Shown here in pieces: positions 1-6,651 of a stretch of 25,283 nt of DNA. Origin of the DNA: an uncultured Acetatifactor sp. (lineage in GTDB: Bacteria > Bacillota > Clostridia > Lachnospirales > Lachnospiraceae); the NCBI GenBank assembly GCA_934394665.1, contig CAKRRS010000036.1:1-25283 (forward strand). Direction: 5' to 3'. Each line of letters begins with the position of its first letter. Position 1 is the first letter of the stretch. The notes under the pieces were generated by a model. It was not told the DNA's origin, did no database searches, and worked only from the letters and a program-made list of their open reading frames with translations. The translations under genes were made by a program, and so were the position numbers.

Positions 1-89
1 AGCAAAGTGTGCTAGCGCACACCGCGATGTCAGCGTTTCTTATATGCAATCGGGGCTACGGTGACAGGTTTGCTTAATTAACTTTCAAG
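1..89. other. Left-edge non-coding stretch with a small hairpin
   Basis: No gene is supported here. The stretch lies downstream of the stop codon of the minus-strand XRE gene. It holds one perfect inverted repeat, GTGTGC-TAGC-GCACAC (7-22), and an AACTT-TC-AAGTT dyad touching the stop codon. Neither is followed by a run of T on either strand, so I do not call a terminator. The window edge prevents knowing what lies to the left. Confidence 0.4.
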
Positions 90-953
90 TTACCGATCTT
101 CCTCTTTTCTCTTACCTCTCCGCCGAAAATATATCAGCACCCCAATGGATATCAGTCCCTCCACAAGATAGATGGCTGTATGCACATTGAGAATTTGCAC
201 CAATCTTTCAGGGCTGTCCAGGTGAAATAAGATATCACGATATCCTGCGCACACATACATGGTGGTAGCTGCCAGTACGAAACCGGGATGTACTCCGGTT
301 TTCTCCGTGATCATCCGGTAGATTTCGAACACCAGCAAGGAAACATTTAAAAGCGAGATTACGATCAGTTCCGCATTTAGGGCAGGGCCTACGGCTATCA
401 GTTCCACTACTCTGGAAAGATTTCCCAAAAGTACTTCCATCATAATCACATACGTAGACACAATCGCCACAAGAAGCGAGATACCGCATACCATCGTCAT
501 CTGTTTGCTGCTTCGATCTATGGTGACAGTACCCGTTTTGCTCTGCTGGACGCCGACATAGATCAGCATTCCGAGTACCAGCGCCAACGTTATCACATAC
601 ACACTTCCAAAACCATACCCGATCATACAACAATAGAGCAGGATTCCCAATACCACCATGCACGCAATCATCTGCCGCTGCTTCCGCCGTTCCTGCTGTT
701 TCGCCAGTCTTACGACTTCTGTCACTGCCTGTTTTCCGTCCGTAGACCGCTCTCCGGTCACAATGTCCTGAATCGGCAGATCCAGAAGCACAGACAAATT
801 CTCCAGAACACTGATATCCGGAAAGCTGTCTCCGTTCTCCCAACGGGAGATTGCTTTATTGGTCACTCCCAACAACTCCCCCAGTTCACTTTGTGTATAA
901 TTTTTATTTTGTCTGGCTTCCCGGATCAGATTGCCTGTTTTCTGCTTATCCAT
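90..953 (-). CDS. XRE-family regulator with membrane-embedded C-terminal domain
   Basis: This 287-residue protein begins with a Cro/cI-type helix-turn-helix (about residues 8-62, with YTQSELGELLGVTNKAISRWENG as the recognisable core, split over two helices). A charged linker rich in Q, R and K follows, and then about six hydrophobic segments (roughly 96-115, 118-136, 150-172, 184-212, 224-240 and 255-277), ending in a positive tail. It is therefore probably a DNA-binding protein tethered in the membrane. Such XRE-plus-membrane proteins are common in Clostridia, and their signals are mostly unknown. The start is supported by AAAGGAG seven bases upstream of ATG. It is monocistronic: the next minus-strand gene upstream is separated by a terminator at 1081-1119. 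The fold is clear; the target genes are unknown. Confidence 0.85.
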   Translation of the reverse strand: MDKQKTGNLIREARQNKNYTQSELGELLGVTNKAISRWENGDSFPDISVLENLSVLLDLPIQDIVTGERSTDGKQAVTEVVRLAKQQERRKQRQMIACMVVLGILLYCCMIGYGFGSVYVITLALVLGMLIYVGVQQSKTGTVTIDRSSKQMTMVCGISLLVAIVSTYVIMMEVLLGNLSRVVELIAVGPALNAELIVISLLNVSLLVFEIYRMITEKTGVHPGFVLAATTMYVCAGYRDILFHLDSPERLVQILNVHTAIYLVEGLISIGVLIYFRRRGKRKEEDR

Positions 954-1011
954 AGGAATACTCCTTTCACGGACATTGATTCACTGCTCCGTCCTAACTC
1001 TTATGGTAACA

Positions 1012-1041
1012 ATTATGAAAAGAAACCGCAATCCATTGTAA
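1012..1041 (-). promoter_or_regulatory. Candidate sigma-A promoter of the XRE membrane regulator
   Basis: On the minus strand TTACAA (1036-1041) is followed after 18 bases by CATAAT (1012-1017), about 60 bases upstream of the start codon. Spacing and matches are only fair, and there is no other good candidate in this gap. Confidence 0.35.
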
Positions 1042-1080
1042 CGAGACTCTTCTGTTTCTAGTATTTTCCCGACGTTTTTA

Positions 1081-1119
1081 TATATAAAAATCCCCTCGGC
1101 AAGAAACCTGCCTAGGGGA
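1081..1119 (-). terminator. Intrinsic terminator of the coiled-coil membrane protein gene
   Basis: TCCCCTCGGCA (1091-1101) pairs with TGCCTAGGGGA (1109-1119) as an 11-bp stem with one mismatch and a seven-base loop. On the minus strand the stem is followed by TTTTTATATA (1081-1090). It sits 25 bases past the stop codon of the gene at 1144. A close relative of this hairpin occurs at 2565-2603. Confidence 0.8.
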
Positions 1120-1143
1120 ATAGTCGTAGATATTTTTCCAAAA

Positions 1144-2112
1144 TCATGAATACATTTTTTGATTATACATTTTTACAAACGGCGTCATATCAATGTCTCT
1201 CTTTTGTGTATTCTTTATGTACCCTAATACTTTGGTATTTTCTGCAATACACCTTTGATCATTTTGTATCAATGCCAAATTTTCCTTCTGTTTCTGTTGA
1301 TTTTTTGCTACAGTATCCATATATTTCATCATTTCACTGTTGAATTTTTTGCTTTCTTCACTATTCTCTCTGATAGCTTTAGCAAGCTCAAAGGTCATGT
1401 TATCCAATTTGTCCAATACCAGATCCAATTTATGGTCTATCTTGTTCAGAGTACCTTGAATGGTGTCTAAACGATATTCAACTTCAAATTTGTCATACGC
1501 TTCCAAAAGCGTCCTAACCCTTCCGCTGTCTATGTATTCCTTGAATGCACTAATTGCCACAAGATTCTGATATTTTACATAAATAACTTTATCGGAATAT
1601 AACAATGCAAGTACTTCCTTTATCTCACTTATCCGATTTTCTACGTGATTGATTGCTTCGTTCCATAATGCCAGCTTCGTCTGGTATTCCCTTTCCAACT
1701 CTTCATTTTTTAAGATAGCTTTCCTTATTTCTTCACGGTTCTTGGCTAGTTTTTCCTCTTCATCCGCATCCATGCTATAACCCAAATACATAAAAAAGAT
1801 AAAGGTGACTATTTCCGCAACTATCATGCATCCAAAGCAAACACTATCACTATTAAGGCCTCCTAGAAAAGCTGAAATAATTGCGCCGATAATTGCTGCT
1901 GGAATACAGCAAACTAAAAATCCGAAAACAGCTATGCCACCTCCCTCATGTTTCTGTTCCCATTCATGCGGCACAAACACATTCTCAAGCGCCGGCATAT
2001 TTACCCTCAACTGCTGAAGTAAAGTTTTCTGCTTGTCTAACAGAATTTCCTCTCCAAAGATTACATTCAGATATTGAGCTAAATCTGCCGTCGTCCTTGT
2101 AATATCGTTCAT
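1144..2112 (-). CDS. Uncharacterised membrane protein with long coiled coil
   Basis: I do not recognise this 322-residue protein. An N-terminal soluble part (1-55) precedes two hydrophobic segments (about 59-82 and 90-112). A highly charged, heptad-like region follows (about 115-175 and again 215-300), rich in E, K, L and N, as expected for coiled coils. A two-pass membrane protein with a large cytoplasmic coiled-coil tail is the simplest reading. An upstream in-frame ATG at 2151 exists, but the start at 2112 is preferred because AAGGAGG lies eight bases before it and is itself translated in the longer version. The coding sequence is visibly more AT-rich than the neighbouring genes, which suggests a different history. 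It is divergent from a small XRE repressor, which may control it. Confidence 0.75.
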   Translation of the reverse strand: MNDITRTTADLAQYLNVIFGEEILLDKQKTLLQQLRVNMPALENVFVPHEWEQKHEGGGIAVFGFLVCCIPAAIIGAIISAFLGGLNSDSVCFGCMIVAEIVTFIFFMYLGYSMDADEEEKLAKNREEIRKAILKNEELEREYQTKLALWNEAINHVENRISEIKEVLALLYSDKVIYVKYQNLVAISAFKEYIDSGRVRTLLEAYDKFEVEYRLDTIQGTLNKIDHKLDLVLDKLDNMTFELAKAIRENSEESKKFNSEMMKYMDTVAKNQQKQKENLALIQNDQRCIAENTKVLGYIKNTQKRDIDMTPFVKMYNQKMYS

Positions 2113-2149
2113 TCCATTTCCCTCCTTCGTGAAGATATCTGATGCGTAC

Positions 2150-2178
2150 ATTATATAATCTATACATCATTTATGCAA
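2150..2178 (-). promoter_or_regulatory. Promoter of the coiled-coil membrane protein
   Basis: On the minus strand TTGCAT (2173-2178), a 17-base spacer and a perfect TATAAT (2150-2155) lie about 38 bases before the start codon at 2112. The -35 box overlaps the weak -35 of the opposite promoter, so the two divergent transcripts probably compete or share control. Confidence 0.6.
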
Positions 2179-2199
2179 GCATGAGTTTTCACGTATAAT
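2171..2199 (+). promoter_or_regulatory. Promoter of the small XRE repressor
   Basis: TATAAT (2194-2199) is preceded at 17 bases by a weak TTATGC (2171-2176). Transcription would start only about a dozen bases before the ATG at 2219, giving a very short leader that just accommodates the AGAAAGGA ribosome site (2205-2212). Confidence 0.4.
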
Positions 2200-2218
2200 G
2201 TGTGAGAAAGGATGTATC

Positions 2219-2434
2219 ATGCTACGCTTAAGAATATTAGAAATATTAAATGAACAAAACCATACAAAATATTGGCTCTATAAACAAATGGATCTTAGTT
2301 ATCAAAACTTTAATCGCATGATTACAAATCAGACCTCTTCCATCCGATTTGATAATTTGGAAAAGCTTAGTCAGATTCTTAACTGTTCCATAAGTGAGTT
2401 GTTTGAACAGGTTAATGATGATACGCTTTCCTAA
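2219..2434 (+). CDS. Small Cro/cI-type DNA-binding protein
   Basis: This 71-residue protein is essentially a single helix-turn-helix domain. A first helix (LRILEILNEQN) is followed by the HTH pair YWLYKQMDLSYQNFNRMI and a closing helix that reads RFDNLEKLSQILNCSISELFE, the typical end of small XRE repressors. An in-frame ATG at 2198 lies inside the -10 box, so the ATG at 2219 with AGAAAGGA six bases upstream is chosen. The gene is divergent from the coiled-coil membrane protein, and the promoters overlap, so it may repress that gene and itself. That regulatory role is inferred from arrangement only. Confidence 0.8.
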   Translation: MLRLRILEILNEQNHTKYWLYKQMDLSYQNFNRMITNQTSSIRFDNLEKLSQILNCSISELFEQVNDDTLS

Positions 2435-2704
2435 ATTAAATAAAAACATCTTCTTAGTATTGCAGGATCTTATCGCGTATCTTAAGTTTTCTTACAATCT
2501 ACGCTTTCGTATGTTCTACTTTTGCTATCCTTTTTAATTGTATTCTGACATATATCTCTACACAAAAAGTCCCCTCGGCGAGGGGGAGTGTGTACCGAGG
2601 GGATAGAGAGAAAAGTATTTTGTTGAAAGAGGCGGGTTCCTTTTTCAAGTATTATAATACCGTAATTTATTTATATTTACTAAGGATTTTATGGGGAAAT
2701 TTCA
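2435..2704. other. AT-rich intergenic stretch before the AraC gene
   Basis: No gene is supported. It contains a hairpin (2570-2603) and two copies of GTATTCTGACA (2540-2550 and, just beyond the right end, 2727-2737), the second forming the -10 region of the araC-type promoter. An in-frame extension of the AraC ORF back to 2590 has no ribosome site and runs through the hairpin, so it is not used. Confidence 0.5.
2565..2603 (-). terminator. Terminator-like hairpin in minus orientation
   Basis: TCCCCTCGG (2570-2578) pairs perfectly with CCGAGGGGA (2595-2603), and on the minus strand the stem is followed by CTTTTT (2565-2570). No minus-strand gene ends just before it: the closest upstream one ends at 3731. 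It may be a relic, or a copy of the hairpin at 1081-1119, with which it shares AAAAA(G)TCCCCTCGGC. Confidence 0.5.
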
Positions 2705-2733
2705 TTGAAAATACTGTTTTTTTGTGGTATTCT
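2705..2733 (+). promoter_or_regulatory. Extended -10 promoter of the AraC-family gene
   Basis: TTGAAA (2705-2710), a 17-base spacer and TATTCT (2728-2733) preceded by TGG give a good sigma-A promoter with an extended -10. It predicts a leader of roughly 87 bases before the chosen start at 2827. Confidence 0.65.
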
Positions 2734-2826
2734 GACAGCAGCTTCAATATAGCGACTGCAGTTTGGGAAAACAGATCAATCATACGGCAAAATACAGGAA
2801 TGTGCATAGGAAGTGAGGGCTCAGAC

Positions 2827-3783
2827 ATGGACATCACAAGCAAGAACGGAAAACGCGGCAGAAAAGATATCGACCGAATCATCGTGGAAAAAGGCCGCAG
2901 AGGTGATTTCTCTCCCCTGCAGCCGGATCATTATCACAATTTTTATGAAATTTTCTATCTGTGGTCCGGGAGCTGCCGTTTCCTGTTAAAGGACACCGTC
3001 TATCAGTTGGAAGCCGGGGATCTGGTATTTATTGCTCCGGGCGAACTGCATCACTCTCTGTATTCCGCCGGTGAAGTCTGCGAGATCGTTATGATCTATT
3101 TTAAGGAGGACTATCTGCATTTATCGAGTTTTCCTGCTACAGCCGATTCTTCCGAATCTCCAGCACCGAATGGGCATTCTGCTCTTAATATGCCTGCAAC
3201 TTACAATACATTTTCTTCCAACAGTATCACTCCTGCGACAAATAACCGGGAAGATACCAGCGGAAAACTCCATTCCTTCATGGGCAGTATCCCTGCGGTA
3301 TATCAGGATGCCCTGCACTCTCTGCTGACACGGATGCTCACGGAGAATTCCCGTTTTGACCAATATTCCGAGCATTTTGAGCGCTGCTATCTGGAAGAGC
3401 TGCTGTTAATGCTGATGCGTCATTCCGTCATGAACGAAAAGGAGCCGGATCTGCTGAATTCCCGGGATGCGGATATTCTGCTCGCCACCAAATATATTTA
3501 CAACAATTTCCGCAACCCTCTGACACTGGAGGAGGTATCATCCGTGGCTTCCCTAAGTCCTACCTACTTCAGCAAAAAGTTCAAGCTGATCACCGGCATG
3601 GGATTCAAGGAATACTTAAACTTCGTGCGGTTAAAACACTCACAGACGGCACTTCTCACCACGAATAGTTCCATCACCGACATTGCATTGGAATACGGCT
3701 TCAATGACAGCAATTATTTTAAGGATCTGTTCAAAAAAGTTTACGGAAAATCTCCTCGGGAATATCGTAAAAATCCGGACTGA
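2827..3783 (+). CDS. AraC-family transcriptional regulator with N-terminal cupin
   Basis: This 318-residue regulator has a cupin-like sensor (about 30-95; HYHNFYEIFYLWSG and the LEAGDLVFIAPGELHHSL turn are typical) and a C-terminal double helix-turn-helix (about 215-318; PLTLEEVSSVASLSPTYFSK, then SITDIALEYGFNDSNYF). Between them a Ser/Thr/Asn/Pro-rich stretch (about 105-150) looks like a flexible insertion and is not typical of the family. The start at 2827 is preferred for GTGAGGG seven to eight bases upstream. Proteins of this family usually bind a small ligand, often a sugar, and activate a neighbouring operon. Here no co-oriented gene follows closely, so the target is unknown. Its last 53 bases are shared, on the opposite strand, with the next gene. 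Confidence 0.9.
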   Translation: MDITSKNGKRGRKDIDRIIVEKGRRGDFSPLQPDHYHNFYEIFYLWSGSCRFLLKDTVYQLEAGDLVFIAPGELHHSLYSAGEVCEIVMIYFKEDYLHLSSFPATADSSESPAPNGHSALNMPATYNTFSSNSITPATNNREDTSGKLHSFMGSIPAVYQDALHSLLTRMLTENSRFDQYSEHFERCYLEELLLMLMRHSVMNEKEPDLLNSRDADILLATKYIYNNFRNPLTLEEVSSVASLSPTYFSKKFKLITGMGFKEYLNFVRLKHSQTALLTTNSSITDIALEYGFNDSNYFKDLFKKVYGKSPREYRKNPD

Positions 3784-4669
3784 CATCCGGCTTCTTTTCA
3801 GAAGTCTCCTCTATGTTTTCCTCTTCCAGGCGCTCTTCGGTCTGTTTTTCGATCTTCTCTTCCAGTGCTGCCCGGATGGCATCCTGGACGCTGTCGAATT
3901 TCTCCAGGAAATTGTCCCACTCTTTGATGGTGAATTCCTGATTGCCAATCTGAAATTTCGTCTCCGTATCGCCGTTTTGAAGCTTGTCATAAATCTCCTG
4001 CATTTTCTCGCGGATCTGCTCCTTGAGACTTAACTCTTCCTGTTCCGGCTCTCCAGTGTTTTCAACAGCATCCTTTCCCGATGCTCTTTCCGTCTCTCTT
4101 GACTTCGATGGTTTTTCGATACCATTTGCACTCTCACTGCTATCTGTGTCTGCATTATTCTCTACAGAATCACCGTTCTCCATATCATCCAGTTCCTTCT
4201 CCATCTCCCGGATCTTCTTATCCCGGGCCAGGGCACGCAGGATCAGGTTCACATCCTCCGGGCTGAACATCCCGATCGCCTTGGACAGGGCATCGATGTT
4301 GTTCCGGTTCACCAAAAGACTCCCTCCGCCGGACAGCGGAATGTTGATACAGTTTTTCTCATTCGAAGTATCTCCCAATGTCAGGCAGTTATGATCATAA
4401 TCACAGACAAATACCACACCTTGATATTCAATAACGCCGTTCTCCGCCATCTCTCCATACGGCACTTTGTCTTTGCCTTCGATACGACGATTCAGCCGCA
4501 CGCCACGCGTCACCGGAGCAAATGTCTTGTCTTCTTCCTTTGCAGACTCCTCCAAACGCTCCGCAAAACGTGATTCCGTATCTGCCACACTCTGTAAAGT
4601 TCCCTCATTCACCCTCTTCTGTGTCTCATACACAAAAGTCCTTCCATAGCCGATTCCTGTTACTGCCAT
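3731..4669 (-). CDS. Uncharacterised Lachnospiraceae-type protein (MAVTGIGY start)
   Basis: I recognise the look of this 312-residue protein, not its function. The N-terminus MAVTGIGYGRTFVYETQKR resembles a group of uncharacterised clostridial proteins (DUF6033-like start, from memory). A conserved-looking core follows (about 80-160: CLTLGDTSNEKNCINIPLSG, then NRNNIDALSKAIGMFSPEDV), then an acidic low-complexity linker (about 170-230, many E, D, S and N) and a charged helical tail. There is no signal peptide and no membrane segment, so it is probably cytoplasmic. The start at 4669 is supported by GGAGAGGGAG just upstream; the longer frame to 4762 would translate a leader hairpin. The 3' end overlaps the AraC gene tail to tail. 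A structured leader (4683-4744) hints at post-transcriptional control. Confidence 0.75.
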   Translation of the reverse strand: MAVTGIGYGRTFVYETQKRVNEGTLQSVADTESRFAERLEESAKEEDKTFAPVTRGVRLNRRIEGKDKVPYGEMAENGVIEYQGVVFVCDYDHNCLTLGDTSNEKNCINIPLSGGGSLLVNRNNIDALSKAIGMFSPEDVNLILRALARDKKIREMEKELDDMENGDSVENNADTDSSESANGIEKPSKSRETERASGKDAVENTGEPEQEELSLKEQIREKMQEIYDKLQNGDTETKFQIGNQEFTIKEWDNFLEKFDSVQDAIRAALEEKIEKQTEERLEEENIEETSEKKPDVSPDFYDIPEEIFRKLF

Positions 4670-4682
4670 AATCTCCCTCTCC

Positions 4683-4744
4683 GGGCAGTGATTCCTGCCC
4701 CAGCATAAAACGGATGGTCGCCTTCTCCTAAGGCAGCCATCCGT
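4683..4744 (-). promoter_or_regulatory. Double-hairpin 5' leader of the MAVTGIGY gene
   Basis: On the minus strand ACGGATGG pairs with CCATCCGT (4737-4744 with 4710-4717) and encloses a second stem GCCTT/AAGGC whose loop is AGGAG. After TTTATG a second hairpin GGGCAG/CTGCCC (4695-4700 with 4683-4688) lies directly before the ribosome site GGAGAGGGAG. Several GGA motifs occur, one in the first loop and one at the ribosome site. This could be a protein-binding translational control region, for example for a CsrA-like protein, or another cis-acting RNA. I cannot match it to a known riboswitch class. Confidence 0.5.
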
Positions 4745-4762
4745 AGCTTTTTCTCCATCCAT

Positions 4763-4889
4763 GGTATCTATATTTTCCTATATAATAGTATCGACACACA
4801 TGGGGAGAATCTTTATGGTCTTGTAAAACTTACAATTGCAACCCTCGGCTGACTGCATAGGCACTGACTGCATAATCAAAAATTTTTGA
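4763..4889 (+). promoter_or_regulatory. Upstream control region of the symporter gene
   Basis: The gap between the divergent genes contains a perfect dyad TTGTAA-AAC-TTACAA (4821-4835) and two exact copies of CTGACTGCATA (4849-4859 and 4864-4874), 15 bases apart. A degenerate third copy, TGATTGCAT (4887-4895), reaches into the -35 box. An 18-bp perfect palindrome AATCAAAAATTTTTGATT (4874-4891) also overlaps the -35. These look like binding sites for one or more regulators; which ones is unknown. Confidence 0.5.
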
Positions 4890-4918
4890 TTGCATGACAG
4901 AAAACCGTATGTTATACT
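4890..4918 (+). promoter_or_regulatory. Promoter of the AGCS symporter gene
   Basis: TTGCAT (4890-4895), a 17-base spacer and TATACT (4913-4918) with an upstream TGT (extended -10). It predicts a start of transcription near 4925 and a leader of about 170 bases. The -35 box overlaps both the palindrome and the third direct repeat, a position suited to repression. Confidence 0.65.
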
Positions 4919-4957
4919 GTGAAAAGAAAGTCGAAACAAGAATCAGGTAGCAATGTC

Positions 4958-4994
4958 AGCGTGGACATCTTCGGATGCTCGCGCTTTTTCTTTT
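4958..4994 (+). terminator. Leader terminator (candidate attenuator)
   Basis: AGCGTGGACATC (4958-4969) pairs with GATGCTCGCGCT (4974-4985) around a TTCG tetraloop, with two wobble pairs and one mismatch. It is followed by TTTTTCTTTT (4985-4994). It lies between the predicted transcription start and the symporter gene, so it would end transcription after about 70 bases unless overridden. ATGTC (4953-4957) can instead pair with GACAT (4964-4968), which would break the terminator stem. An outer TCAGGTA/TACCTGA pairing is also possible. No known riboswitch or T-box signature was seen. Confidence 0.7.
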
Positions 4995-5097
4995 ACCTGA
5001 ATGCATTCCGGGGAGCTGCTAATGGAAAATCCGTCCGGAATGACTCGGTTTCATCCGATTTTGAAAGTGCATCTTACAGCCAAAGGAGGAGAATGTT

Positions 5098-6576
5098 ATG
5101 GTAGAGCTCATTACAAATGTGAACAGTGCCGTCAACGGGTTTGTGTGGGGCGTTCCCATGCTGGTACTTTTGGTGGGTACCGGTATCCTGATGACCGTTC
5201 TGACAAAGTTTTTCCAGTTATCCCATATCGGACACTGGTTCAAAAATACGGTCGGCGGTATCTTCAACGACAAACATGTGACGAAGCATACGGAAGCCGG
5301 TGATCAGTCCATCTCCCAGTTCCAGTCCCTGTGCACTGCGCTGGCAGCTACGATCGGTACCGGTAATATCGTAGGTGTGGCAAGTGCTCTGGTGGCCGGC
5401 GGCCCCGGCGCGATCTTCTGGATGTGGGTCGTAGCCTTTTTCGGTATGATGACAAACTATTCCGAGAATGTACTGGGCATCTACTATCGCCGCAGAAATT
5501 CCAAAGGAGAATGGAGCGGCGGTGCCATGTATTATCTGAAGGACGGTCTCGGCTCCTATAAAGGCTGCAGGCAGATCGGCGCCGTACTGGCAACGCTGTT
5601 TTCCGCTTTCTGTCTGTTAGCTTCCTTCGGTATCGGCAACATGAGTCAGGTGAACTCCATCGCCGCGAATATGACTTCCGCCTTTTCGATTCCGGCGACC
5701 GTGACCGGTATTGTACTGGTACTCGTAGGTGCGCTCGTGATCGTCGGCGGATTAAAAAGGATTGCTTCCGTAACAGAAAAGCTGGTGCCTTTTATGGCAA
5801 TTGCTTATGTCCTCGGTGCTCTCGTGATCTTTTTTGCCAATATCAATCATGTCGGTGCTGTATTTACCGCTATTTTCAAGGGTGCTTTCGGTCTGAAAGC
5901 CGTAGGCGGCGGTATCGTGGGTTCCGGAGTGAAGCTGGCACTGACCTGGGGCATGAAGCGCGGCGTCTTCTCTAATGAAGCCGGCCTCGGTTCCTCTGTC
6001 ATGGTGCATTCCAGTTCTAATGTAAAAGAGCCGGTTCGGCAGGGAATGTGGGGCATCTTTGAAGTATTTGCAGACACCATGGTCGTGTGTACACTGACCG
6101 CTTTCGCCGTGCTGTCCTCCGGGCTGATCGATCTGGATACCGGTGCCGTGCTCGTCGACGCTTCCGGTTCTGCTCTGGTAGGGCAGGCATTTGCAACGGT
6201 ATTCGGCACCTTCGGTCCCGCTTTTATCGCGATTGCGATCCTGCTGTTTGCATTTTCCACGGTTCTTGGCTGGAGTCATTACGGTTCCAAAGCCTGGGAA
6301 TATTTATTCGGCACCAAATCAACGATTATCTATAAGGTAGCTTTCGTACTGATGATTTTCATCGGCTGCACCATGAACTTGGGCCTTGCCTGGGATCTGT
6401 CGGATACCTTCAATGGACTGATGGCAATTCCCAACCTGATCGGCGTCATCGCATTGTCGCCCGTAGTGGTCAAGATTACCAGAAACTATGTAACGCGTAT
6501 TATTAAGAAGGAAAATGTAAAACCGATACTGTCTGTGTTCCCCGAGATACAGGAAGAGCAGGAAAAGGCTGTGTAG
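5098..6576 (+). CDS. Sodium:alanine/glycine symporter (AGCS family)
   Basis: This 492-residue membrane protein is a member of the alanine or glycine:cation symporter family (AlsT/AgcS type), which takes up small neutral amino acids with Na+ or H+. The family signatures are clear: TGNIVGVA (88-95), GGPGAIFWMW (101-110), TNYSENVLGIYYR (119-131), and GMKRGVFSNEAGLGSS around residues 284-299. About eleven hydrophobic helices are seen, and the length matches the family. The start is fixed by AAAGGAGGAG (5082-5091), six bases upstream. It is a single-gene unit ending in a strong terminator. Its leader contains a terminator hairpin, and several repeats surround the promoter, so expression is probably tightly controlled. 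Whether alanine, glycine or another amino acid is the substrate cannot be told from sequence. Confidence 0.95.
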   Translation: MVELITNVNSAVNGFVWGVPMLVLLVGTGILMTVLTKFFQLSHIGHWFKNTVGGIFNDKHVTKHTEAGDQSISQFQSLCTALAATIGTGNIVGVASALVAGGPGAIFWMWVVAFFGMMTNYSENVLGIYYRRRNSKGEWSGGAMYYLKDGLGSYKGCRQIGAVLATLFSAFCLLASFGIGNMSQVNSIAANMTSAFSIPATVTGIVLVLVGALVIVGGLKRIASVTEKLVPFMAIAYVLGALVIFFANINHVGAVFTAIFKGAFGLKAVGGGIVGSGVKLALTWGMKRGVFSNEAGLGSSVMVHSSSNVKEPVRQGMWGIFEVFADTMVVCTLTAFAVLSSGLIDLDTGAVLVDASGSALVGQAFATVFGTFGPAFIAIAILLFAFSTVLGWSHYGSKAWEYLFGTKSTIIYKVAFVLMIFIGCTMNLGLAWDLSDTFNGLMAIPNLIGVIALSPVVVKITRNYVTRIIKKENVKPILSVFPEIQEEQEKAV

Positions 6577-6581
6577 ACAGT

Positions 6582-6627
6582 AAAATACCGCTTGCACACT
6601 CTAAAGTCATGCACAAGCGGTATTTTT
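6582..6627. terminator. Bidirectional terminator between symporter and ABC genes
   Basis: AAAATACCGCTTG (6582-6594) pairs with CAAGCGGTATTTT on the other side of a loop (6614-6626), followed by T on the plus strand. The complementary strand also ends its stem in TTTTA. It lies between the stop of the symporter (6576) and the convergent stop of the ABC gene (6652), and can serve both. Confidence 0.9.
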
Positions 6628-6651
6628 GCTTTGAAATTTATAGGTGAATTT

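Noticed and set aside
2540..2737. Repeated GTATTCTGACA as a regulatory pair
   Set aside because: Only the second copy has a fitting -35 box; two 11-base matches in AT-rich DNA are weak evidence.
2590..2826. Longer N-terminus of the AraC protein from the ATG at 2590
   Set aside because: It has no ribosome site, runs through the hairpin and the promoter, and encodes a sequence unlike AraC proteins.
4081..4394. Ser-rich open frames on the plus strand opposite the MAVTGIGY gene
   Set aside because: They are the complement of its acidic low-complexity linker.
4925..5097. Glycine riboswitch or T-box before the symporter
   Set aside because: The expected conserved blocks of either class are absent; only a terminator and simple hairpins are visible.
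5752..6279. Open frames on the minus strand opposite the symporter
   Set aside because: The plus-strand protein is complete and conserved through this stretch; the antisense frames show composition artefacts and no start signals.
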